NCBI GenBank assembly: GCA_016794285.1
Contig: JAEUKO010000080.1
Coordinates: 1-6,982 of the forward strand
Direction of reading: 5' to 3'
Source: UBA1573 sp016794285
Lineage (GTDB): Bacteria > Pseudomonadota > Alphaproteobacteria > Micavibrionales > Micavibrionaceae
DNA: 6,982 nucleotides
How positions within the stretch are numbered: the stretch's first letter is position 1; each line of letters starts with the position of its first letter. Made by a program: the position numbers and the translations under genes. Shown here piece after piece: positions 1 to 5,887 of this stretch. The notes beneath the pieces are model-generated. The model made no database searches. It was not told the DNA's origin and saw only the letters and a list, made by a program, of their open reading frames with translations.

Positions 1-336
1 GCCGTTAGTGTCGGCAAATTGCCATTGATTGAGTTGCGCAAGGTCTTTATGTTCACGCCGCCAAGCCAATTTGCAGAATTCATTGTCACAGCTGCCGCCC
101 ATCACAACGCAGTCACGGTCCGCAAATTCGCCTTCAAGCTTTGCGAATTCAACAATTTCGGTCGGACAAACAAAGGTAAAGTCTTTCGGATAGAAATAAA
201 ACACCTTCCACTTGTCTGGAAAACTTTCCTGCGTGATGGTTTCAAAAGCGGACTGACCGTTTTCTTCGTGTTTCATGAATTTTGGCTTTACACCAACAAT
301 TTCAAATTCAGGCACTAAATCGCCAATTCCAAGCAT
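1..336 (-). CDS. Peroxiredoxin (AhpC/Prx1-like), N-terminal part, cut by window edge
   Basis: Thiol peroxidase of the AhpC/TSA family that reduces hydrogen peroxide and organic peroxides in the cytoplasm. The visible 112 residues start MLGIGDLVPEF and carry the family signature PKDFTFVCPTE, with the peroxidatic cysteine at residue 57 and the PxxxTxxC active-site loop at 50-57. The segment around 80-97 (GGSCDNEF, KLAWRREHKDL) matches the conserved stretch after the active site. The gene runs off the left edge, so the resolving cysteine and C-terminus cannot be seen; typical members have about 180-200 residues. The ATG is preceded at 9 nt by AAGGA (346-350). Three further cysteines (76, 83, 88) lie near the active-site region, where I would expect Thr or Val at some positions. 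No convincing promoter was found in 337-448. The class call is firm; the exact subfamily is not. Confidence 0.95.
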   Translation of the reverse strand, partial: MLGIGDLVPEFEIVGVKPKFMKHEENGQSAFETITQESFPDKWKVFYFYPKDFTFVCPTEIVEFAKLEGEFADRDCVVMGGSCDNEFCKLAWRREHKDLAQLNQWQFADTNG

Positions 337-448
337 GATTTTCTTTCCTTTACTAAACGGTTAAATTCCAGTGAACTTCACCCAGATACTTACCCCTTTT
401 CTCCCCAAATTCAAGGGCAAAGGCCAAGATTCTGGGCAAACCCCAAGC

Positions 449-476
449 AAAAAAGAGGGGGACAATCCCCCTCTTT
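449..476 (-). terminator. Rho-independent terminator after the small basic protein gene
   Basis: A perfect 10-bp stem pairs 452-461 with 467-476 (AAAGAGGGGG against CCCCCTCTTT) around a 5-nt loop. Read on the minus strand the stem runs straight into TTTTTT (454-449). It begins 21 nt after the stop codon at 498-500, so it ends the small monocistronic transcript and insulates the peroxiredoxin gene. The A/T-flanked stem could also work weakly on the plus strand, but no plus-strand gene enters it. Confidence 0.85.
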
Positions 477-497
477 CGTTCATTTCATCTCATCGCG

Positions 498-734
498 TTA
501 CTTGTGAGTTAGAGAACGCCTTGGTTTGGGAGCCGCACGAGACGAAGGAGCTCCGCCAACCGGCTGCAAGTTGAGAAGCGGACCGTGATAGGCAAGGTGC
601 AAGTGCCTCAGTGTCGCCAGAACCATCTGAACCGTTTGCAAACTCCACGACAAACCGCCGCAGCTGTCCGCGATGTCCCGCGCAACAGTGTCACGACCGA
701 ACGCAGCTCTTAAAGGGAGAAACCGTTTCATCAT
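498..734 (-). CDS. Unrecognised small basic protein, about 78 aa
   Basis: I do not recognise this protein. It reads MMKRFLPLRAAFGRD at the N-terminus, has a central region with several hydrophobic residues (LSWSLQTVQMVLATLRHLHL) and a proline- and arginine-rich basic tail ending PKPRRSLTHK. No cysteine pair motif, signal peptide or clear membrane segment is seen; there is a single Cys. Three consecutive ATG codons begin at 737, 734 and 731. A perfect AGGAGG (741-746) lies 3, 6 and 9 nt from them, so 734 (78 aa) or 731 (77 aa) are the best starts. The open frame extends upstream to a TTG at 836, but that lies upstream of the promoter and is unlikely. Promoter, Shine-Dalgarno and terminator make this a complete monocistronic unit, which is the main reason to call it a gene. 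It could be a regulatory or nucleic-acid-binding small protein, but that is a guess. Confidence 0.62.
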   Translation of the reverse strand: MMKRFLPLRAAFGRDTVARDIADSCGGLSWSLQTVQMVLATLRHLHLAYHGPLLNLQPVGGAPSSRAAPKPRRSLTHK

Positions 735-740
735 CATATA

Positions 741-746
741 CCTCCT
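741..746 (-). promoter_or_regulatory. Perfect Shine-Dalgarno (AGGAGG) for the small basic protein
   Basis: The minus strand reads AGGAGG followed by TAT and three ATG codons. Spacing of 3, 6 and 9 nt favours the second or third ATG over the first. Confidence 0.75.
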
Positions 747-768
747 GTAGTTTTTTATGGTTGAAGTC

Positions 769-796
769 ATTATAGCACTGGGGCGAAAGAAATCAA
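769..796 (-). promoter_or_regulatory. Strong sigma70-type promoter with extended -10
   Basis: On the minus strand a -35 hexamer TTGATT (796-791) is separated by 16 bp from a consensus -10 hexamer TATAAT (774-769). The -10 is preceded by TGC, giving the extended -10 motif TGnTATAAT. Expected transcription start is near 762, about 25 nt ahead of the first ATG. It is the best promoter match in the window and serves the small protein at 498-734. The stretch 735-886 between that gene and gcvPB holds this promoter and otherwise AT-rich sequence without a clear gcvPB terminator. Confidence 0.75.
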
Positions 797-886
797 ATCC
801 GAGTCTGGGAAAATCACCCATAACCCATTGACTCAAGAAGGATATATTTTTTGAAATTGATTTTTATAATTTGCAGGTCTTGCGAC

Positions 887-2374
887 TCACCCACACCATT
901 TCAACCGTGGATTTCGCGCCGCACCAACCTCATCCAATCGCCGACGTGGTGCGCTTACAGGGGTGACTTGCAGGTCTTCTGCCTTTTCACCCTGCGCAGT
1001 ATTCGCAATCATTTTCATCACCGCAATAAACCGATCTAACATATCTTTGCTCTCGGTTTCTGTTGGCTCAATAAGCATCGCACCTGAAACAACCAAGGGA
1101 AAATAAATCGTCATCGGATGCATTCCGTATTCGATCAACGTCTTGGCAATATCAATTGTTGTGATTCCTGAATCTTTTTGTTTTTTGTCCGTCAACAAAC
1201 ATTCATGCATACAAGGCCGATCCGCAAACGGAGCGTGAAAATCTTCTCTAAGGTTCGCCAGAATATAATTCGCAGACAAGACAGCATCGCGGGAGACTTG
1301 ACGAAGGCCATCCTTCCCATGCGAGAGCATATACGCCAAGGCCCGAATATGCATCCCGAACTGTCCATGAAATCCTTTGATTCGTCCACAGCTAGAGGGC
1401 CGATTTTCTAGCGTTTCAAGGTGAAGCACTCCCTCTTTCTCTACAACGCGAGGAACAGGGAGATACGGCTCAAGTTCCCTTGTCACGCAAATAGGACCAG
1501 AGCCAGGCCCTCCCCCGCCATGCGGAGTCGAAAAGGTTTTGTGCAAATTGATATGCATGACATCAACCCCGAAATCAGCCGGACGCACAGACCCCACCAA
1601 GGCATTAAAATTCGCCCCGTCACAATAAAAATAGCCGCCTGCTTTATGAAGAAGCTCCGCAATCTGAACAATATCTTTCTCAAAGAGCCCGCAAGTATTG
1701 GGGTTGGTAACCATCATCCCCGCCACATCCTGACCATCACCCAGCACAGACCGAAAAGTTTCTACATCCACACAACCCGTGTCTTTGGTGGGAATAACCC
1801 GAATAGTATAACCGCACATCGCCGCTGTCGCTGGATTGGTTCCATGAGCCGAATCGGGACACAGAATAACTGTGCGGTGGCCCTGCCCGTTTGCTTCATG
1901 CGCACGGCGAATGGTCATGAGACCAGCCAGTTCCCCGTGCGCCCCTGCGGCAGGAGACAGACAGACCCCTCTCAAGCCCGTCAATTCGCTAAGCCAAGTT
2001 TGCAGATCAAACATCAACCGCAAAGCCCCTTGCACTGTTGACTCGTCTTGCAAAGGATGGATCCCAGAAAACCCTGAAAGCCTCGCCAGTTTCTCGTTCA
2101 AGCGCGGATTGTGTTTCATCGTACAAGACCCCAGAGGAAAAAAGCCGTGGTCTATCGAAAAATTCTTGGTTGAAAGCCGAACGAAATGCCGCAGGACTTG
2201 AGGTTCCTTCAAAAGAGGAAGACCAATTTCTTTTCGCGGCTCTTTTCCCGTTCGTAACCGCTTCCCTGAAAGGGCCGGAAAATCCACACCACTTTCATCC
2301 GCCTGTTCCAGTTCCCACAGAAGTGGCTCCTCATACTGCAAAGCCCGTGAAGCCCCAATCAAATCTTTTGTCAT
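887..2374 (-). CDS. gcvPB: Glycine dehydrogenase (decarboxylating) subunit 2, P-protein beta chain
   Basis: PLP-dependent P-protein subunit of the glycine cleavage system. With GcvPA it decarboxylates glycine and passes the aminomethyl group to the lipoyl arm of GcvH, feeding one-carbon folate metabolism in the cytoplasm. At 495 residues it is full length for the split-type beta subunit. Visible signatures are the glycine-rich PLP site NLHKTFSTPHGGGGPG with Schiff-base Lys279, the N-terminal FFPLGSCTMKHNPRLNE, the stretch DSAHGTNPATAAMCGY, CDGANFNAL, and the C-terminal PMTIYFPLVVSGAMLIEPTE. I start at the ATG at 2374 because GGAG (2383-2386) lies 8 nt upstream; a TTG two codons earlier is too close to it. 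It follows the TauD-like gene by 74 nt. The partner gcvPA and gcvT/gcvH are not adjacent, which is unusual. No disruption is seen. Confidence 0.97.
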   Translation of the reverse strand: MTKDLIGASRALQYEEPLLWELEQADESGVDFPALSGKRLRTGKEPRKEIGLPLLKEPQVLRHFVRLSTKNFSIDHGFFPLGSCTMKHNPRLNEKLARLSGFSGIHPLQDESTVQGALRLMFDLQTWLSELTGLRGVCLSPAAGAHGELAGLMTIRRAHEANGQGHRTVILCPDSAHGTNPATAAMCGYTIRVIPTKDTGCVDVETFRSVLGDGQDVAGMMVTNPNTCGLFEKDIVQIAELLHKAGGYFYCDGANFNALVGSVRPADFGVDVMHINLHKTFSTPHGGGGPGSGPICVTRELEPYLPVPRVVEKEGVLHLETLENRPSSCGRIKGFHGQFGMHIRALAYMLSHGKDGLRQVSRDAVLSANYILANLREDFHAPFADRPCMHECLLTDKKQKDSGITTIDIAKTLIEYGMHPMTIYFPLVVSGAMLIEPTETESKDMLDRFIAVMKMIANTAQGEKAEDLQVTPVSAPRRRLDEVGAARNPRLKWCG

Positions 2375-2448
2375 TCCCAAATCTCCAACTTGCGAGCGCG
2401 CGCGCCCCCATCATCCTAACGGATTTTAGGCAGAAGTCATGGGAAGAA

Positions 2449-3162
2449 TTAGTTGGGAAACAGCCTAAGGCCGTTTACGCAATTCTGAGCGTCACAACTG
2501 GCAGGACGCGCATGGAGAAGTTCTTCTCCCTGACGAACTGAGTGGATAACAACAGCCCTGTCCCCAGATTCCCAATGGTGTCTATAGATTTTATCTGGTG
2601 GGATAAGTTTGGCTACATCTTCCGTCAAACTTGGATATTTGAAAAGAATCGCCTGACGAGACTCATTTTCCTCCCCACCAAGACCGAAGAAATAGCCAGA
2701 TCTTTGCATATCTTGTAAGGCATCCTGAACGCCCCCTGGAAACGAAGTTGTATCAATCTGTTTCAGGGCTTCGCGTACATCACTCATTCGTGCATACAAA
2801 GTGGGAGCTTCCCGTCCCTTGGAAAGCGGTTTGAACAAGACAGTTGCGCATCCTCGCCTGTTTGGAAGAGCAACAGGGGAGTCCCAATGGAAGAAGTCTT
2901 GAACAAGGCTCCCCTGCTCTACCTTTCCCGAAAGTTTTAAATCAGGAGGCGCTGTAACAAACGCATTCCGAATAACCAAGACACCATGCTGATCTGCCAA
3001 TCGACATATGTCAGCATTCGTGTGCCCTTCATATCCTATACCAAAGGCTTCTTTAAGATCTGTTGGCTGAGTCAGCTGAATACTTAGGCCAAACTCGGTG
3101 GAGAGGGGGACCGCCTCCTTGACTGTACAACCAAAAGCACGAACGAGACTGAAATGCGACAT
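2449..3162 (-). CDS. TauD/TfdA-like Fe(II)/2-oxoglutarate-dependent oxygenase, compact
   Basis: Probable non-haem iron, 2-oxoglutarate-dependent dioxygenase; substrate unknown. At 237 residues it is shorter than typical TauD (about 280). Sequence features follow the family order: HGVLVIRNAF (59-68), the iron-binding HxD as His92-Trp-Asp94 (FHWDSP), a segment EAPTLYARMSDVREAL (118-133) resembling TauD's GGDTLFAsM..AYEAL with Thr121 in the 2-oxoglutarate-contacting position, then HHWESGD (195-201) and the distal iron ligand His217 in ELLHAR. Arg233, 16 residues later, fits the family's 2-oxoglutarate-binding Arg. The usual WDNR before the distal His is replaced by HSVRQGEE. The ATG at 3162 has no Shine-Dalgarno; an in-frame TAA just upstream rules out extension. 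A glycosyltransferase gene ends 59 nt upstream. Metal triad assignment is by motif alignment by eye, not structure. Confidence 0.72.
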   Translation of the reverse strand: MSHFSLVRAFGCTVKEAVPLSTEFGLSIQLTQPTDLKEAFGIGYEGHTNADICRLADQHGVLVIRNAFVTAPPDLKLSGKVEQGSLVQDFFHWDSPVALPNRRGCATVLFKPLSKGREAPTLYARMSDVREALKQIDTTSFPGGVQDALQDMQRSGYFFGLGGEENESRQAILFKYPSLTEDVAKLIPPDKIYRHHWESGDRAVVIHSVRQGEELLHARPASCDAQNCVNGLRLFPN

Positions 3163-3168
3163 TTTTAT

Positions 3169-3197
3169 AATTTATGGAAACTTTTTTGAAAAAGCAA
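3169..3197 (-). promoter_or_regulatory. Possible promoter giving a leaderless TauD-like mRNA
   Basis: The minus strand has TTGCTT (3197-3192), 17 bp, then TAAATT (3174-3169). A start about 7 nt further on would fall at or next to the ATG at 3162. This fits the lack of any Shine-Dalgarno near that ATG. Both hexamers are imperfect and the region is AT-rich, so the match could be chance; read-through from the upstream operon is the alternative. Confidence 0.35.
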
Positions 3198-3221
3198 GAA
3201 AATTTTTCCCTCCTCTTCCAA

Positions 3222-4025
3222 CTAGGCGTACCAACGATCCCGAACCCACGAGGTCAAATAGGTATATTTCTTCCCAACCAATTCGCCCAGTTTGTATCTG
3301 GCCCGGCGAATGGGAAAGAGGGTGCGATCTAGTCCTTGCAATTGAACCGACTTGTTAAAGCGGTCATCCCCAATGGTTGAAGCTTCCTGTTGATCCGGGT
3401 AAAGAGGGGCAGGGTAAACTACCAAAGTTTCAAGCCCTGTCTCCCACGTCCGCCCTTGAAGAGTATCAATCGGAAGCCAATTTTTCTGCATATGTTTTAA
3501 CATCACCTGTGCGGCATCTCGCTTTATCATGTAGCCATGCGCCCCGCCAGGAGCTGTCGGGAGCCGCGCCATCCAGTACCGCCCGATGAGAGGGGCTATT
3601 TTACGGCAGCCCCTTGCGTATATTTTGGTACTGCCAAGAAAGCGGATGACATCCCAAGGAACAGATGAATGAGGCACAGACGCAAACACCTCTTTGGCAT
3701 CTGGTTCGAAAATAACATCGTCTTCCAGAATAATCGCAACCGGAACATTTTCCCGTACCATTTTTTCGTAGACCCCGCGATGAGATAACAAACATCCTAT
3801 CTCCCCAAGGGTTAAATCTCTTCCGAAAAACTGACAGCGTTTTTTGCTATCGTGCAACGCCATTTGGTCAGGGGACAAATTTTTCCCATTAACCGCTTCA
3901 AAAAATTCCAGATCTAGCCCCATCTCAGCCGCACGTTTTAGCATGGCCTGCCGCCGCCCCTCGTCCTTCGCCATGTTAATGACAAAAATCCTAGGCACCC
4001 TCAAAGGGCTATTTTCGCGCTGCAC
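3222..4025 (-). CDS. Glycosyltransferase family 25 (LPS-type) protein
   Basis: Glycosyltransferase of the GT25 family (LPS biosynthesis, galactosyltransferase-like), which transfers a sugar from a nucleotide donor onto lipopolysaccharide or another surface glycan at the cytoplasmic face of the inner membrane. The 267-residue protein shows the family order: RIFVINMAKDEGRRQ (12-26), where other members have IFVINL.R...R; LTLGEIGCLLSHRGVYEKM (71-89); VAIILEDDV (96-104) with the acidic metal/nucleotide-binding cluster; and GAHGYMI (161-167). The C-terminus is basic and aromatic. It has no signal peptide or membrane segment. The likely start is GTG at 4025, 3 nt after the stop codon of the PEBP gene, so translation is probably coupled; a later GTG (codon 10) cannot be excluded. 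Sugar and acceptor cannot be read from the sequence. Confidence 0.9.
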   Translation of the reverse strand: MQRENSPLRVPRIFVINMAKDEGRRQAMLKRAAEMGLDLEFFEAVNGKNLSPDQMALHDSKKRCQFFGRDLTLGEIGCLLSHRGVYEKMVRENVPVAIILEDDVIFEPDAKEVFASVPHSSVPWDVIRFLGSTKIYARGCRKIAPLIGRYWMARLPTAPGGAHGYMIKRDAAQVMLKHMQKNWLPIDTLQGRTWETGLETLVVYPAPLYPDQQEASTIGDDRFNKSVQLQGLDRTLFPIRRARYKLGELVGKKYTYLTSWVRDRWYA

Positions 4026-4028
4026 CGC

Positions 4029-4577
4029 CTAACGCCCGTATGTCACAGTGATGGAAGCTTCTGCCAATTTGAGCGTTCGCAGATTAAACGCCACCATCGC
4101 CCCCGAGTTTTCCGCTTCAACCGGCACTTTGTCCTTGAGAGCATAAACTGTAAAAATGTAGCGATGGGGAGGGTCCCCCACGGGAGGGCACGCCCCCCCA
4201 TATCCCGATTGGCCAAAATCTGTTCGTGTCTGCAGAGCTTCTGGAGGAAGTTTTCCCCCCGCGCTCCCCGCGCCGGCATCTAAAGACGTGACAGAAGCCG
4301 GAAGATTCACCACCAACCAATGCCACCATCCGCTTCCCGTTGGAGCATCCGGATCAAAAGCGGTCACCGCAAAGTATTTCGTTCCTTCAGGAGCCCCGCT
4401 CCATGAGAGATCGGGAGAAATATTCCCTCCACTACATCCAAATCCCTTATAAACTTGGGCTTGCGCCATCACGCTTCCCTCTGTCAAGGTTTTGCTCTCA
4501 AGCTTGAAAGCATCCGCCGCTTGAGCCGGAGCCGCCATCAAGGCTGCAGCTCCCAAAATAGAAAGAAAAGAGAGCAT
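4029..4577 (-). CDS. Secreted YbhB/YbcL-type phosphatidylethanolamine-binding-like protein
   Basis: Member of the bacterial PEBP (Raf kinase inhibitor-like, YbhB/YbcL) family; members have a conserved anion-binding pocket, but bacterial roles are poorly known. The 182-residue sequence has the family signatures: CSGGNISPDLSWSGAPEGT (48-66), DPDAP (75-79) with HW at 86-87, and GYGGACPP followed by HRY (125-132, 138-140). Residues 1-20 form a short hydrophobic signal peptide ending APAQA before ADAF, a typical Sec cleavage site, so the mature protein should be periplasmic. Two cysteines remain (48 and 130), which could form a disulfide there. The ATG has a clear GGAGG (4585-4589) 7 nt upstream, lying in the 15-nt gap after moeA. 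It is the middle gene of a tight run with moeA and the glycosyltransferase. Family call is firm; function is unknown. Confidence 0.93.
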   Translation of the reverse strand: MLSFLSILGAAALMAAPAQAADAFKLESKTLTEGSVMAQAQVYKGFGCSGGNISPDLSWSGAPEGTKYFAVTAFDPDAPTGSGWWHWLVVNLPASVTSLDAGAGSAGGKLPPEALQTRTDFGQSGYGGACPPVGDPPHRYIFTVYALKDKVPVEAENSGAMVAFNLRTLKLAEASITVTYGR

Positions 4578-4592
4578 AACAAAACCTCCGGT

Positions 4593-5786
4593 CTAGGTGC
4601 TGATTAAAGAATGTGAGAACGGTATCACTTCAACATAGTCGCCTTTTTTGAGGTTTTTATTTTCTTTCACCACCAGCAAGCAATCAGCTTTGGCCAGCTC
4701 AGTTAACAAAAACCCATCTTGAGCCGACATAGGTATCACCTGATACGTTCCCGAAGAATCGATACTCAAAGAGGCGTGCAAATAAGCAACCCCCGTATCA
4801 TACTCATCAAGGCTGCGCCCCAAAATAGCGTATTGTTTGGGAGCTTCGCGCACACCCACCATCTTGTTAATGATCGGACGCACAAACATTGAAAAATAAA
4901 TGCTGGACGATGTCGGATTTCCGGGTAGGGAACATATCGGGACCCCGTTATAGTGACTGAAAAACATCAAGTCGTTCCGCTTTAGCTGAATCCGTAATGT
5001 TTTAATGTCATCGGTAATTCCTTCCAAAGCTTTGCGCATGAGGTTGCCCGCCCCCGCCGAGGTTCCCCCCGTTGTAATCAACAAATCGCATCCTGCGGAA
5101 TCGCGGATTTTTCCCCTCACCATGTCTAAAGAATCGTTGGCAATCCCCAAAATAACAGGCTCCCCACCCGAAGCCACCACGTTCGCCGGAATCGTATAAA
5201 GAGAAGATGCCGTAATGTTATTCTGATCGGTTGCCTCCCCAGGCATGGCCAACTCGTTGCCCACAGCGAGAATCGCCACCCGTGGGCGTCGCACAACAGG
5301 AAGCCAAAGCAAATGCATTGTTGAAGCAAGCCCCACCAACCGAGAGTTCATAACCGTCCCGGGCTGGAACGATTCGGTTTCTGGAGAAAAATCCATCCCC
5401 GCCGGACAAATATTCTCCCCGTAAACCGGATGCGCGTTCAACGTGATTGAATCTTCTTGTTCAACAATCTTGGCAACTTCCACCAAGGAATCGGCGCCAT
5501 TTGCAACCCTGCCCCCTGCGGCTGTCCGAATCGTATTGCCCTTATGAAGAGTGCCTCGAAAAGGATGAGTCGAGTTCGACTCCCCTTGAATAAAAAGCGT
5601 TGTCGGGATTCGGTCTACATCCTCGCTGCGAACCGCAAAGCCGTCAATCGTTGCCACATTCGTTGCCGGAAGAGACACTCTCGCCCGCACAGGCTCTGCT
5701 AAAACACGGCCAAGCGCGTTTGACGAAGGCACAAACTCCTTCGGCAATGTTGAAATCGACTCAATAATCTTAAGAAAATCGTCCAT
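4593..5786 (-). CDS. moeA: MoeA-family molybdopterin molybdenumtransferase, divergent
   Basis: MoeA inserts molybdate into adenylylated molybdopterin in the last step of molybdenum cofactor synthesis. The 397 residues match the family's length (about 400) and order: N-terminal domains with NVATIDGFAVRSEDV (43-57, normally MDGYA), a second domain with IRTAAGGRVANGADSLV (86-102, normally I.TGA..P.GaDaVV), the molybdopterin-binding domain with AVGNELAMPGE (174-184), LLITTGGTSAG (235-245) and SLPGNPTSS (286-294), and a C-terminal beta domain ending AKADCLLVVKENKNLKKGDYVEV. Several usually conserved positions differ: SVGEADYTK appears as SAGAGNLMRK, so both acidic residues are missing, and KPGKP appears as KRNDL. 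Activity is therefore uncertain; a MoeA-like protein with another role is possible. The start ATG has only a weak GAG-type Shine-Dalgarno; an in-frame TAG 33 nt upstream limits extension. Confidence 0.88.
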   Translation of the reverse strand: MDDFLKIIESISTLPKEFVPSSNALGRVLAEPVRARVSLPATNVATIDGFAVRSEDVDRIPTTLFIQGESNSTHPFRGTLHKGNTIRTAAGGRVANGADSLVEVAKIVEQEDSITLNAHPVYGENICPAGMDFSPETESFQPGTVMNSRLVGLASTMHLLWLPVVRRPRVAILAVGNELAMPGEATDQNNITASSLYTIPANVVASGGEPVILGIANDSLDMVRGKIRDSAGCDLLITTGGTSAGAGNLMRKALEGITDDIKTLRIQLKRNDLMFFSHYNGVPICSLPGNPTSSSIYFSMFVRPIINKMVGVREAPKQYAILGRSLDEYDTGVAYLHASLSIDSSGTYQVIPMSAQDGFLLTELAKADCLLVVKENKNLKKGDYVEVIPFSHSLIST

Positions 5787-5825
5787 GATGGTCTCTATAA
5801 GAGGAGGAGAAAATGACTAAAGGTC

Positions 5826-5854
5826 ATACTATCCGTCCTCCCCATTAAGGGCAA
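5826..5854 (-). promoter_or_regulatory. Candidate promoter for the moeA-PEBP-glycosyltransferase run
   Basis: Minus-strand TTGCCC (5854-5849), a 17-bp spacer, and TAGTAT (5831-5826), each matching the sigma70 consensus at 4 of 6 positions. It sits in the 101-bp gap between the cupin gene and moeA, about 40 bp ahead of the moeA ATG. No clear terminator is seen for the cupin gene in this gap, so cotranscription from upstream is also possible. Confidence 0.42.
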
Positions 5855-5887
5855 GACCAAGAATTCCCCCTAGAAATTTTGAGAATT

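Noticed and set aside
498..762. The small transcript as a housekeeping RNA (tmRNA, RNase P RNA, SRP RNA or 6S RNA)
   Set aside because: None of the conserved sequence blocks of these RNAs is seen, whereas a perfect Shine-Dalgarno and an open frame are present.
801..888. Three GANTC (CcrM methylation) sites clustered upstream of the small-gene promoter
   Set aside because: GANTC is frequent throughout the window, especially near the moeA start, so this spacing is not convincing evidence of methylation control.
1421..2541. Two long plus-strand open frames (206 and 167 aa) opposite gcvPB and the end of the TauD-like gene
   Set aside because: They are antisense shadows of a clearly conserved gene, have no recognisable motifs and no convincing ribosome-binding site.
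5802..5848. Plus-strand AGGAGG followed 5 nt later by an 11-codon open frame (MTKGHTIRPPH) over the moeA upstream region
   Set aside because: Too short to support, lies antisense over the likely moeA promoter, and no plus-strand promoter or downstream gene is present. The AGGAGG is part of a purine run and may be chance.
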